64,000 nucleotides of DNA. Source: Danxiaibacter flavus. Its GTDB lineage: Bacteria; Bacteroidota; Bacteroidia; Chitinophagales; Chitinophagaceae. How positions within the stretch are numbered: the first letter of the stretch is position 1; the number at the start of each line of letters is the position of its first letter. Below the pieces are notes generated by a model. The model saw nothing but the letters and a program-made list of their open reading frames with translations. It had not been told where the DNA came from and searched no databases. The DNA lies in the NCBI RefSeq assembly GCF_041060425.1, contig NZ_JAULBC010000013.1:1-64000 (forward strand). Direction: 5' to 3'. The position numbers were made by a program, and so were the translations under genes. Positions 44,247 through 53,085 of the stretch are shown here, in pieces.

Positions 44247-45191
44247 TTACTGAATAATTACTGTATTATTTTGGAGAATAAATCGAACGTTATTTTTTGC
44301 ACCTAGTAAATTCAATATATCAATCACCTTTTCTATGGTGATATTTTTGTCAACCTGAAGATGATATTCGCCTGCATAGCCCTCCTTCCTGTTCTCAACA
44401 TTTACAGAGAAATGATTTTGCAGCCAGTCTGCCACTTCATTTACAGATACATTTTGTAAAAGAATTTCTCCGTTGATCCACCCGTTTGCTTCAAGCGATA
44501 AAGAAGAATCAATTCTTACTTTGTTATTTGCCGAAGCGTAACGCAGCCGTTGACCAGGAAGAATAAAGCCCAACGTATCGGCCTGTTTGCTGACCAGCAC
44601 TTTACCGGTCACTACAGACACTTTAACATCGCCTGCAATCATTTTTTTCACAGAGAAAGATGTGCCTTTTACCACGGTATGTACATCGTTTGTAATGACT
44701 GTAAATGGATGGGCCGCATCTTTTTTAACTTCAAAAAACACCTCTCCCTCTTTTATCTCCAGGCTGCGGTTATTTTCAAAATTTGAAGCATAGATCACCT
44801 GTGTATTTTCGTTCAGCCAGATAGTACTTCCGTCAGGCAAAATTTCTTTACTAACGTGCCCTGCACTTGTGTTAAGAGCAATCATCTTTTTATTGACGGA
44901 AGAAAAATAGTATATGCCTGCAACCACACACAAAAGGCTGGCGGCAACAGAAAGATAACGCCACCACTTGATCCTTTTTACCGGAACATCTGTTGCAGGT
45001 ATAGTATTCGAAAAAATTTCATCCCGCACTTTTTTCTTATCCTCCTCATCAATGAACTTGTAATCATCTCCGCCAGCGGCCTTTGCATCCAGCCAATTAT
45101 GCAGTAATGCCAGTTCATCTTCTGAACATTCATTGTGCGCATACTTGTTCAGCAGCGACTGTATATACTCATCACTATTCAAATTATCCAT
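44247..45191 (-). CDS. FecR family anti-sigma factor
   Basis: 314 aa. Cytoplasmic N-terminal part (about 1-80), one transmembrane helix (about 85-105, WRYLSVAASLLCVVAGIYYF), then the periplasmic FecR domain (about 120-220: EILPDGSTIWLNENTQVIY) and a C-terminal STN-contact domain (about 250-314, DUF4974 type: NVENRKEGYAGEY). It holds the ECF sigma factor inactive until the STN domain of SusC signals. It lies 50 bp downstream of the sigma gene and 17 bp before susC, all minus strand. Confidence 0.93.
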   Translation of the reverse strand: MDNLNSDEYIQSLLNKYAHNECSEDELALLHNWLDAKAAGGDDYKFIDEEDKKKVRDEIFSNTIPATDVPVKRIKWWRYLSVAASLLCVVAGIYYFSSVNKKMIALNTSAGHVSKEILPDGSTIWLNENTQVIYASNFENNRSLEIKEGEVFFEVKKDAAHPFTVITNDVHTVVKGTSFSVKKMIAGDVKVSVVTGKVLVSKQADTLGFILPGQRLRYASANNKVRIDSSLSLEANGWINGEILLQNVSVNEVADWLQNHFSVNVENRKEGYAGEYHLQVDKNITIEKVIDILNLLGAKNNVRFILQNNTVIIQ

Positions 45192-45241
45192 GCTTTATAA
45201 TGTGAAAGACAAAAAATCAGTAGAGGTTAACTATTCGCGGG

Positions 45242-45829
45242 CTAGTTTTTTTTGAAAAGCGTAAAAATAATTCCTGCCCAGATAATAATATCATCGGCCT
45301 TGCTCAAACTGGCCTTCATTTTTTTTGAAGCAACATTTAATTGGTTCCGTATGGTTTGAGGAGAATTTCCTGTGTAATTAGCAATCTCATCAATATTTAA
45401 TTCTTCAAAATGATACATGCTGTATACCTGTTGCATTTTCTCCGGAAGCTGTGCAACTTTTGAGCGCAGTACCTTTTCGGCATCTTTTGTATGAAGAATA
45501 TCGGCGGCTGAGTTGGCTGCAGCAATTTGTTCTGCCTCGTTAATAACAGTTAGCGACATTTTTTTCTTTGCGAAATGATTCAGTAACCTGTTCTTGAGCG
45601 CAACAAAAAGATAGGCAGAAACAGCCTGAACCTCAGGAAGGTTTTCACGCTTGTTCCATAGATACACAAACAGTTCCTGAACGACTTCCTGGGCGTCTTC
45701 CCTGTTTTTGAGCGTACGGTAAGCATATTGGAAAAGGTCCTCCCAATAGCCATCAAACAGCTCGGTAAACGAGCGCTGATCGCCTTGTTTTATTTTCTCC
45801 CAGCAGCATATTTCCTGGTCCAATTTCAT
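45242..45829 (-). CDS. ECF RNA polymerase sigma factor (RpoE-like)
   Basis: 195 aa from the ATG at 45829 (a TTG four codons earlier is weaker). Region 2 (about 15-85: FDGYWEDLFQYAYRTLKNREDAQEVVQELFVYLW) and region 4 (about 120-180: MQQVYSMYHFEELNIDEIANYTGNSPQTIRNQLNVA) are both clear, linked by a short region without sigma-3 domains. The Bacteroidota ECF/FecR/SusC arrangement makes it the probable activator of this locus. It heads the sigma-FecR-susC-susD run. Confidence 0.93.
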   Translation of the reverse strand: MKLDQEICCWEKIKQGDQRSFTELFDGYWEDLFQYAYRTLKNREDAQEVVQELFVYLWNKRENLPEVQAVSAYLFVALKNRLLNHFAKKKMSLTVINEAEQIAAANSAADILHTKDAEKVLRSKVAQLPEKMQQVYSMYHFEELNIDEIANYTGNSPQTIRNQLNVASKKMKASLSKADDIIIWAGIIFTLFKKN

Positions 45830-45959
45830 ATAAGCATGCAATATAATGGTACGTTTTACAAAGGAAAGGTTAGCTCAAATTAAGAAATTATTAATAACAA
45901 AATCGTTTGAGCACGCAGATATTCATGCATCCGATTACATTGTTGAGTTTTAAGGGCTC

Positions 45960-45989
45960 TTTGATTACTATACTTTTTTTGTAGGTTTA
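45960..45989 (+). promoter_or_regulatory. Putative promoter of asnA
   Basis: TTTG (45960-45963), 18-base gap, TAGGTTTA (45982-45989), matching the Bacteroidota -33/-7 pair TTTG/TAnnTTTG with one mismatch. The asnA start codon lies 31 bases downstream of it. Confidence 0.4.
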
Positions 45990-46020
45990 CACCCATTTTT
46001 AATGACCTTATTTAGCCACT

Positions 46021-47067
46021 ATGTTCACAAAAGGACTTTATTTACCGGACAATTATCATTCAGCATTGAACCTGATAGAGACCGAAATCGCTATTAAATT
46101 CGTAAAAGATCATTTTGAACACGAGCTCGCCAAAGAACTGTATCTGACACGTGTTTCAGCACCTTTATTTGTATTGGAAAGCAGCGGCTACAATGATGAT
46201 TTAAATGGTGTTGAGCGTCCTGCTTCATTTCCTGTTAAAGACCTGAATGATACCAAAGCGCTTGTTGTGCACTCGCTGGCTAAATGGAAAAGAGCCGCTT
46301 TGAAAGACTATGGTTTTGCTCCAAACACCGGATTATATACGGACATGAATGCGATACGTGGCGATGAAGAAATGGACAACACGCATTCCATTTATGTAGA
46401 TCAATGGGATTGGGAAAAAATTATCAGGCCTGAAGAAAGGAACATTGCAAAACTGAAGAATATTGTTGAACGCATTTATAAAGTGCTACGTAATATGGAG
46501 AAGGAAGTATTGGAAAGATTTCCTGTACTTGGTGACGCAATCCTTCCTGAAAATATCACTTTTATACATGCGGAAGAGTTACTTCAACGTTACCCTAATG
46601 ATACGCCTAAAATGCGTGAGAATAAAATTGCAGAAGAATACGGCGCTGTCTTCATCATAGGCATTGGCAACAAACTATCAAACGATGAAGCACACGATTC
46701 CCGTGCCCCGGATTATGATGACTGGACCACTGTTGCAGACAACAATCTTCCCGGATTAAACGGCGATATTATTCTTTATTATCCTGTATTAAAATGTGCA
46801 TTGGAAGTTTCTTCAATGGGCATCCGCGTTAATGAAGATGCCCTTGAAAGGCAGCTTACGATAACCAATACTACTGACAGAAAAAGATTCACCTGGCATC
46901 AGCGCTTACTTGGCGGTGAACTTCCGCAAACAATTGGCGGAGGAATCGGCCAATCAAGAATTTGTATGTTCTTCCTCAGAAAAGCCCACGTCGGCGAAGT
47001 ACAAAGCAGCATTTGGAGTGAAGAAATGCGAGGTGCGTGTAAGGCAGCCGGCGTACAGTTGCTTTAA
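46021..47067 (+). CDS. asnA: Aspartate-ammonia ligase (asparagine synthetase A)
   Basis: 348 aa, class II synthetase fold. Characteristic AsnA elements are present: VSAPLFVLESSGYNDDLNGVERP near the N-terminus, HSLAKWKRAALKDYGF, EDNTHSIYVDQWDWEK and the C-terminal GGELPQTIGGGIGQSRI. It makes asparagine from aspartate and ammonia with ATP. A Bacteroidota-like promoter is visible upstream. Its stop is followed within two bases by a heptamer/octamer composite array. The opposite-direction aspA/asparaginase cluster is 4.5 kb away. Confidence 0.95.
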   Translation: MFTKGLYLPDNYHSALNLIETEIAIKFVKDHFEHELAKELYLTRVSAPLFVLESSGYNDDLNGVERPASFPVKDLNDTKALVVHSLAKWKRAALKDYGFAPNTGLYTDMNAIRGDEEMDNTHSIYVDQWDWEKIIRPEERNIAKLKNIVERIYKVLRNMEKEVLERFPVLGDAILPENITFIHAEELLQRYPNDTPKMRENKIAEEYGAVFIIGIGNKLSNDEAHDSRAPDYDDWTTVADNNLPGLNGDIILYYPVLKCALEVSSMGIRVNEDALERQLTITNTTDRKRFTWHQRLLGGELPQTIGGGIGQSRICMFFLRKAHVGEVQSSIWSEEMRGACKAAGVQLL

Positions 47068-47069
47068 TT

Positions 47070-47190
47070 AATTGATAATGGAGAATTGAAAATTGAAAAT
47101 GAAGGGGAATGTGCGAATGTGCAATTGTGCGAATGTGCAAATGGGCAAATGAGTGAAGAAGATAGTGAATAGTCAATAGTTAATGGTGAA
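47070..47190. repeat. Composite array: heptamers, octamers, heptamers
   Basis: Begins two bases after the asnA stop. Heptamers AATTGAT, AATGGAG, AATTGAA, AATTGAA, AATGAAG (47070-47104), octamers GAATGTGC, GAATGTGC, AATTGTGC, GAATGTGC, AAATGGGC, AAATGAGT (47107-47154), then heptamers TAGTGAA, TAGTCAA, TAGTTAA, TGGTGAA (47163-47190). Three word families are chained in one gap. Confidence 0.9.
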
Positions 47191-47261
47191 AGCGGCGAGC
47201 TTGTAATTGATTATAGGCATACAAAAGGCCGGAGCAAACCTCCTTCCTATTACTGCTAAAA

Positions 47262-47295
47262 AAAGAGGGCTGGAATTGATCTTCCAGCCCTCTTT
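47262..47295. terminator. Strong bidirectional terminator
   Basis: Perfect 14-bp stem AAAGAGGGCTGGAA / TTCCAGCCCTCTTT with a 6-nt loop and A/T runs on both sides, between the convergent asnA and TlpA-like genes. Confidence 0.9.
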
Positions 47296-47327
47296 GCTAT
47301 TTAAATTAAGTGAGCAAGCCGGCTCCT

Positions 47328-47397
47328 TTCACCATTGACTATTCACCATTCACTCCTCCCCTCATCCGCACATCTGCACATTCACTCATTCGCACAT
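47328..47397. repeat. Reverse-complement heptamer/octamer arrays at the TlpA stop
   Basis: TTCACCATTGACTATTCACC-type heptamers (complement of TGAATAG) up to about 47356, then complementary octamers of GAATGTGC up to the TlpA-like stop codon; the last octamer overlaps the TAA. It mirrors the array on the other side of the terminator. Confidence 0.85.
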
Positions 47398-48567
47398 TTA
47401 CTTCAGGCTCTGCGTAGAATTATCCTGAGGCAACAATACTTCCGCCAGCTTTCTTTCAAGCTCATCGCCACGAAGGCTGCTTGCAATGATCTTTCCTGAA
47501 GGATCCAGTAATACATTGAAAGGAATACCATCAAACTGGTAAGTATTAACTGCCACGCTCTCCCATTGTTTCAGGTCGCTCATATGGTTCCAAGCAAGGC
47601 CGTCATCTTTAATCGCTTTTAACCATGCAGCTTTATCCTTATCAAGAGAAACACCAAGAATGGTAAAGTTTTTATCCTTGTACTTGTTGTAAGCAGCTAC
47701 AACATTTGGATTTTCCTGCCTGCATGGACCGCACCAGCTTGCCCAGAAATCAACCAATACATATTTACCTTTAAAGTTGCTTATTGCAAGGGGCTTACCA
47801 TTTACATCCTGCATTGTAAGATCAGGCGCCTGCTGATTCAACAAAGCATAAGGCTTTTCCTGGCTGTTTGCTGGCCCTTGCGGAGGAGCGGTCAGCATTT
47901 GTTTAATCTTCGCTAAACCTGCATTGTCTTTAAACTTGTTAGACAGAGCAATTACCAGAGGCTTAAGATCATCCGGCGCAATTGTTTTTGAAGCCAGTAC
48001 AAGGCCGTAATAAACGGCCGCCGGGCTCTTAGAATTATTCAAAAATGATTTCACTTCATCATTCAGTCCTGTAAGCGCTTTATCTTTTTTAGCTTCCAGG
48101 TCTTTTACCGCATTACTGTCAACACCAGGCGTTCTTTTCACACTGTCAAGCGCCATAAAAGTGGTATACAGAACTGAATCCTTCTTGGTGTATGTATCAA
48201 AGAATTCATACAGACTCTTTGTTGCATCGGATCCTTCCACATCAGGCTTTCTATGCAAATTGGCATCGAACGAAATACGGATATGATCATCATCATTGAT
48301 GAAGATGATCTGAGGCCCTTTATCAAAAGTGAGCCTGTAAAGTCCTTCATCTTTTGCAATGGCGCGCATTTCATATGCACCGCCTGGCTTAAGTGTTGCT
48401 GAATCAACTACAACAGGAGCGTTTGCTTCCAGGGGTAATTGTTCAAGAAATATTTTCTTAGCATCAAGATTGGTGATCTTTCCGCTTACAACAAAGGCTC
48501 CATGTTTCTTTTTACCACAAGCCGCAAGAGCGACAGCGGCCATCAGCACAATAACAATTTTTTTCAT
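47398..48567 (-). CDS. TlpA-like thioredoxin-fold lipoprotein with DUF4369 domain
   Basis: 389 aa. Lipoprotein signal MKKIVIVLMAAVALAACGKK. The N-terminal DUF4369 beta domain (about 22-115: FVVSGKITNLDAKKIFLEQL) and a helical linker (about 120-240) are followed by a thioredoxin/AhpC-TSA domain (about 250-375) with WASWCGPCRQE, giving the CxxC pair, and a cis-Pro in FDGIPFNVLLD. It is a periplasmic disulfide reductase or oxidoreductase of the TlpA/ResA type. Between its start and gatB is a short RATTTGA heptamer array. Confidence 0.92.
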   Translation of the reverse strand: MKKIVIVLMAAVALAACGKKKHGAFVVSGKITNLDAKKIFLEQLPLEANAPVVVDSATLKPGGAYEMRAIAKDEGLYRLTFDKGPQIIFINDDDHIRISFDANLHRKPDVEGSDATKSLYEFFDTYTKKDSVLYTTFMALDSVKRTPGVDSNAVKDLEAKKDKALTGLNDEVKSFLNNSKSPAAVYYGLVLASKTIAPDDLKPLVIALSNKFKDNAGLAKIKQMLTAPPQGPANSQEKPYALLNQQAPDLTMQDVNGKPLAISNFKGKYVLVDFWASWCGPCRQENPNVVAAYNKYKDKNFTILGVSLDKDKAAWLKAIKDDGLAWNHMSDLKQWESVAVNTYQFDGIPFNVLLDPSGKIIASSLRGDELERKLAEVLLPQDNSTQSLK

Positions 48568-48576
48568 CCGTGAGTC

Positions 48577-48606
48577 TATTTGAGATTTGAAATTTGAGAT
48601 TTTGAA
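48577..48606. repeat. Heptamer array RATTTGA x3-4
   Basis: TATTTGA, GATTTGA, AATTTGA, then GATTTTGAA with a two-base slip, in the 44-bp gap between the TlpA-like start and the gatB stop. Confidence 0.8.
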
Positions 48607-48611
48607 TTATG

Positions 48612-50060
48612 CTAGCCAGATAATTTCTGTTCTAGCAACGTTGTAACAACTTTAGGATCAGCTTTACCCTTGCTGGCTTTTTTAACCTCCCCAACAAACA
48701 GGCCAATTAGCCCTTTTTTACCTTTTTTGTATTCTGCAACCTTTTCAGGCATTTTGGCAATTACTTCAGCAACCCAGTTTTCTATTTCGTTGCTGTCACT
48801 TACCTGTATAAGATTCAATTCAGTGGCAAGTTGTATTGGCGCCTTCGAACCATCCGCTAAAAGCGCAGGCAATAATTTTGACGATGCCACAGAAAAGTTG
48901 ATCTTTCCTTCGTCAATCAGCTGCATAACTTCTGCTAATTGCTGCGGTTTAACCGCGAAGGAATCCATCGCTATTTTATGTTCATTTACATATTGCCTTA
49001 CCGGTCCGTTGATCCAATTAGATGCAGCCTTATAATTGGTAGTGAACTTCACCACTTCATTAAAATAATCAGTCGTTTCTTTTTCCAGGCAAAGCTGGGC
49101 TGCGTCATATTCGCTTAACCCATATTGTTGGTGATAAAGCGTATAAAGCTCTTCGGGCAATGCAGGCATTGCATCCTTAATATCATTGATGAATGTTTCA
49201 GTCAAACGGAACGGAGGCAGATCCGGCTCAGGAAAATAACGGTAATCATTTGCCTCTTCTTTATCCCTTATTGCGAAAGTTGTATCATTTGAAGCATCAA
49301 AGCTTCTTGTTTGCTGAGTAATAGTGCCGCCCTGTTCAATTACATTGATCATGCGGTCTATTTCAAACTCAATTGCTTTTTTCACGTTGCGGATGGAGTT
49401 CAGATTTTTTACCTCAACCTTGGTTCCAAGCTTTGTTTCTCCCTTTAATCTAACAGAAACGTTGGCATCGCAACGAAGGCTTCCTTCTTCCATATTACCA
49501 TCACAAACGCCTAGCCAGCGAACCAGTTTACGCAGCTCGGTAACATAATGATAAGCTTCATCCGCGCTGCTCAAATCCGGCTCCGTTACTATTTCAACCA
49601 GAGCCACACCTGCGCGGTTATAGTCCACACAGGTATTGTTATCATCAATATCATGAATGCTCTTACCCGCATCTTCTTCCATATGTATCCTGTTCAACTG
49701 AACGTTGCGCACGCCCGAAGCTGTGCGGATGGTAACGTGGCCGCCTTTACATATCGGCGTAGTATGTTGCGATACCTGGTAACCTTTGGGCAGATCCGGG
49801 TAGAAATAATTTTTTCGCGCAAAATAGTTATAGCGTTCTATGTGGCAGTTGCATGCCAACCCAATCCTTATAGCAAGTTCTACCGCTTCTTTATTTGTTT
49901 TAGGCAATGTGCCCGGATGTCCTAATGTAATGGGGCTGACATGGGTATTGGGCTCAGCTCCAAATGCAGTACTGTCACCAGAGAACAATTTACTCTGTGT
50001 CATTAACTGTGCGTGCACTTCCAGCCCGATAACCGCTTCATATTTGTCGTGATAACTCAT
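48612..50060 (-). CDS. gatB: Asp-tRNA(Asn)/Glu-tRNA(Gln) amidotransferase subunit B
   Basis: 482 aa. GatB cradle/kinase domain (about 1-290: VIGLEVHAQLMTQSKLFS, YFYPDLPKGYQVSQ, GSLRCDANVS) and tail YqeY-like domain (about 330-480). It phosphorylates and amidates misacylated tRNA with GatA and GatC. Together with asnA and a normal asparagine supply it is likely used mainly for Gln-tRNA. gatA and gatC are not adjacent. A TACCTTTG -7 box is 33 bases upstream of the ATG. Confidence 0.95.
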   Translation of the reverse strand: MSYHDKYEAVIGLEVHAQLMTQSKLFSGDSTAFGAEPNTHVSPITLGHPGTLPKTNKEAVELAIRIGLACNCHIERYNYFARKNYFYPDLPKGYQVSQHTTPICKGGHVTIRTASGVRNVQLNRIHMEEDAGKSIHDIDDNNTCVDYNRAGVALVEIVTEPDLSSADEAYHYVTELRKLVRWLGVCDGNMEEGSLRCDANVSVRLKGETKLGTKVEVKNLNSIRNVKKAIEFEIDRMINVIEQGGTITQQTRSFDASNDTTFAIRDKEEANDYRYFPEPDLPPFRLTETFINDIKDAMPALPEELYTLYHQQYGLSEYDAAQLCLEKETTDYFNEVVKFTTNYKAASNWINGPVRQYVNEHKIAMDSFAVKPQQLAEVMQLIDEGKINFSVASSKLLPALLADGSKAPIQLATELNLIQVSDSNEIENWVAEVIAKMPEKVAEYKKGKKGLIGLFVGEVKKASKGKADPKVVTTLLEQKLSG

Positions 50061-50092
50061 TATAAAACAACTTCATCTGTTTGTAAGGTAAG

Positions 50093-50100
50093 CAAAGGTA
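50093..50100 (-). promoter_or_regulatory. Putative -7 box TACCTTTG of gatB
   Basis: On the minus strand TACCTTTGC, a perfect TAnnTTTG, 33 bases before the gatB ATG. No clear -33 TTTG. Confidence 0.45.
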
Positions 50101-50208
50101 TTGGTTTGCACTGATGAAATTGCCTGTTTTTGAGAGTTTTGGCAAGGCATTCAGAAAATATAACAGCCTGTAGATGTGTATGGGAAACTCTACAGGCTGT
50201 TAATACCA

Positions 50209-50823
50209 TTAAGCTACTATGCTCAATGGATTTCTATCATGTGTAAAACGCTGGGTAGCGAGATTATTTTCTTCAAATTCATTGCGAATTGCACGCATTT
50301 GCCCAATGTGTCTTTTGGTATGCTGAACAAGAAAATAGATATGTTGATAAACATCAATCTTACCCAGGCCATATACATTCATCATGGTTGTTTGAAGCAC
50401 CCCTTCACCCTTTTTCAGATCATCCAGCAGCCCAAGACATTCCACCAGTTGACGGCGCAATGTTGCTTTAATATCACCGGCTGCCACGGTTCCGCTTGGT
50501 ATCATCTGCTCAGGAGTGGTCCAATCTGCGGCGTCACGATTGCTGACCACCTGCATTTTCTCCCAATCAAATTCATAAGATTGCAACATATCCCGGTAAT
50601 CGTTCTCCATTGAATGCTGCAAGCTTTTCAACGCCGCCTTTCTTATCAGCAGCAACAAATAAAAATTGGTGAGGGTGATGTGTTCCAGCACCTCCGCAAT
50701 TGTCCATCCACCATTTGCAGGCCTGTATTGCATCATAGCATCGCCTGCGTTAAACCATTTCATCACATCATTAAATGTGATGAACATTTCGTCCTTAATT
50801 CTGCTCATAACATTCTGGATCAT
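50209..50823 (-). CDS. DinB-like (DinB_2) family protein
   Basis: 204 aa, four-helix-bundle DinB/YfiT type. The His residues typical of the metal site are spread as in the family: LEHITLTNFYLLL (about 47) and VQHTKRHIGQM (about 170), with RPANGGWTIAEVLEH as the usual second-helix start. Members are metal-dependent transferases (for example bacillithiol-S-transferases in Firmicutes). Given the YtxJ gene in this window, a thiol-transferase role is possible but is only inference. ATG at 50823; an ATG at 50808 is also possible. Confidence 0.8.
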   Translation of the reverse strand: MIQNVMSRIKDEMFITFNDVMKWFNAGDAMMQYRPANGGWTIAEVLEHITLTNFYLLLLIRKAALKSLQHSMENDYRDMLQSYEFDWEKMQVVSNRDAADWTTPEQMIPSGTVAAGDIKATLRRQLVECLGLLDDLKKGEGVLQTTMMNVYGLGKIDVYQHIYFLVQHTKRHIGQMRAIRNEFEENNLATQRFTHDRNPLSIVA

Positions 50824-50861
50824 AAAAAATATTTCCCTGGTTAAAAAAAGTCTTTAAAAAG

Positions 50862-50898
50862 AAAAAACCCGGCTGATATCAACTTCAGACCGGGCTTT
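50862..50898 (-). terminator. Intrinsic terminator, minus strand
   Basis: CCCGG / CCGGG with a 17-nt loop; reading leftwards it is followed by TTTTTTCTTTTT. The DinB-like gene starts beyond it, so this ends an unidentified leftward transcript. Confidence 0.6.
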
Positions 50899-51123
50899 TC
50901 ACTCTATAGTTCGTTTATAAAGTTCATAGTCAAAAAAATCCCGGGTCCGATCGCTTGTAAATACGTTTATTCTGCTTCGCCGATGCCGCAAAACCTGTAT
51001 TGGCTGAAAGAATCAGCAATTCCGGCTTGACCGAAACAGCAGCATTAAAATATTGCGCTATACGCAACCGGCTATTCATTGTTCTCTTCGTCCTGTTCAC
51101 TTTTTGTTTTCAGCTTATGTGTA

Positions 51124-51156
51124 TAAAAAAACCCCGCTTTCCGGCGGGGCTCTTTT
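51124..51156. terminator. Intrinsic terminator, mainly minus strand
   Basis: CCCCGC / GCGGGG with a 6-nt loop; leftward reading gives seven T, rightward CTCTTTT. It ends no recognised gene. Confidence 0.7.
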
Positions 51157-51609
51157 GCTTAATTAGTTTATTGATTAACCTGATTTCAGCAATCTATGCC
51201 CCTGCCCAACGCCATCTTCGCGTATGCGACGATACACTTCTTCGACTGACGGTTATATTGATGAAATAAAATGCTCATATAATTTATTGATTTTGCCGGT
51301 GTAAAACGTCGTCCGATTTCCTGCAAAAATCTTCTTTGCTGACACCTGCTGTACTGGTTAATTACCAAAAGAAAGAATGGTAACCCTTTTTTTTATTAAA
51401 ATTTCAAAAAAAAGCAAACTTCTTCGGAGCCTTATTATACCGTTAAATACACAAAGGCCGCTATAACTGCATCAAACCCACAACAAATCGTGCAATCGGT
51501 TTGTTATTAGTTTTTGTGAAAAGATCGAATGCCATTGACTAAACAATTCTGAACGCAGAGCCGGCAGAAAATAGAAAACCCACTTTATTATATTATCAAA
51601 CACGTTTTT

Positions 51610-53019
51610 ATGAGCAGTACAAGGAAAGAACATGACTTTCTTGGAGAAAAAGAAATTCCTAACGATTGTTACTATGGCGTACAAACGCTTCGTGCAAAAG
51701 AGAACTTTGATATTACAGGTATACCTATTAGTAAAGAGCCTTTATTTATTAAGGCTTTTGGCTATGTGAAGAAGGCTGCAGCAATGGCCAATAAAGAATG
51801 TGGCGTGTTGGACGCAAAAGTAACTGAAGCCATTGTATATGCCAGTGACAAACTGATTGACGGCGAGTATACAGATCAATTTGTAAGCGATCTTATACAA
51901 GGAGGTGCAGGAACGTCCTGCAATATGAATGCAAATGAAGTAATTGCCAATATTGGCCTGGAGCACATGGGCTACAAAAAAGGCGATTACAACCACCTGC
52001 ACCCGAATAACCATGTAAACTGCTCGCAAAGCACCAACGATGCCTATCCCACGGCTTTCCGTCTCGCCATCTATCTTAAAATAGATGAATTTACCGATGC
52101 GCTGGAAAAACTTCAAAAGGCCTTTTTTGATAAAGGACAGGAATTTAAAGATGTATTGAAGATGGGCCGCACCCAGTTGCAGGATGCGGTGCCGATGACA
52201 CTTGGCCAGGAATTCAATGCGTTTGCCACAACCATAGGAGAAGATGTACTGCGCATGAGAGAAGTGCAACAATTGATAACCGAGATTAATATGGGCGCTA
52301 CTGCGATTGGAACAGGAGTGAATGCCCCCAAGGGCTATGCCGAGATATGCACAAAGCACTTAGCCGAAATTTCAGGAATCCCGGTAAAATTATCACCGGA
52401 CCTTATTGAAGCCACTTATGATACGGGCGCGTATGTACAGCTTAGCGGAACTTTAAAAAGATGTGCCGTTAAACTGAGTAAAATATGCAACGATCTGCGC
52501 TTACTGAGCAGCGGCCCCAGGTGCGGACTAAATGAAATTAACCTGCCCCCAATGCAACCGGGTTCTTCCATTATGCCCGGCAAGGTGAACCCCGTTATAC
52601 CGGAAGCGGTTAACCAGACCTGCTTTTATGTTATTGGTGCGGATCTTACTGTTACGCTTGCTGCCGAGGCAGGACAGCTTCAATTGAACGTAATGGAACC
52701 GGTAATAGGCTTTGCGCTATTTACTTCCCTTGAATATATCACCAGGGCCAGCCATATGTTAAGAGAAAAATGTGTAACAGGAATAACCGCAAATCCGGAA
52801 CATACAAAAGAAATGGTGATGCATAGCATAGGCATTGTTACACAGTTAAACCCGATCCTGGGATATGAAGAATCTGCAAGCATTGCCAAAGAGGCCTTAA
52901 AGTCCGGGAAGTCAGTACACCAGATTGCTGTAGAAGAAAGAAAACTGATTACACAGGCTAAGTGGGATGAAATCTACTCTGTAGATAATCTCATTCATCC
53001 GAAGTTTATTAATCAGTAG
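51610..53019 (+). CDS. aspA: Aspartate ammonia-lyase
   Basis: 469 aa, fumarase/aspartase superfamily. Signature GSSIMPGKVNPVIPE (about 318-332), THxH-type region SQSTNDAYPTAFRLA and MGRTQLQDAVPMTLGQEF. The ECGVLDAKV and GGAGTSCNMNANEVI segments favour aspartase over fumarase or adenylosuccinate lyase. It converts aspartate to fumarate and ammonia. It leads a same-strand cluster with asparaginase, a dicarboxylate carrier and a porin. Confidence 0.95.
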   Translation: MSSTRKEHDFLGEKEIPNDCYYGVQTLRAKENFDITGIPISKEPLFIKAFGYVKKAAAMANKECGVLDAKVTEAIVYASDKLIDGEYTDQFVSDLIQGGAGTSCNMNANEVIANIGLEHMGYKKGDYNHLHPNNHVNCSQSTNDAYPTAFRLAIYLKIDEFTDALEKLQKAFFDKGQEFKDVLKMGRTQLQDAVPMTLGQEFNAFATTIGEDVLRMREVQQLITEINMGATAIGTGVNAPKGYAEICTKHLAEISGIPVKLSPDLIEATYDTGAYVQLSGTLKRCAVKLSKICNDLRLLSSGPRCGLNEINLPPMQPGSSIMPGKVNPVIPEAVNQTCFYVIGADLTVTLAAEAGQLQLNVMEPVIGFALFTSLEYITRASHMLREKCVTGITANPEHTKEMVMHSIGIVTQLNPILGYEESASIAKEALKSGKSVHQIAVEERKLITQAKWDEIYSVDNLIHPKFINQ

Positions 53020-53085
53020 AAGTGTTGGCGGATAGCCCCGCAATAAAAATGCGCTACCAATGATGTAAAAAATAAATACTTACTT

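Larger units (their letters stand above)
50824..51609. other. 786-bp gap with two orphan terminators
   Basis: No convincing protein gene. Frames at 51000-51269 (+) and 51186-51368 (-) run through or next to a terminator and lack support. Two hairpins with T-runs on the minus strand end nothing that I can identify, so one or two short transcripts may lie here. aspA's own promoter is not obvious. Confidence 0.5.

Noticed and set aside
51000..51269. 89-aa + strand frame with a hydrophobic stretch
   Set aside because: Passes through the terminator hairpin at 51132-51149; no ribosome-binding signal or conserved composition.
51742..52359. 205-aa minus-strand frame in aspA
   Set aside because: Antisense of the aspartase catalytic region; aspA is conserved end to end.
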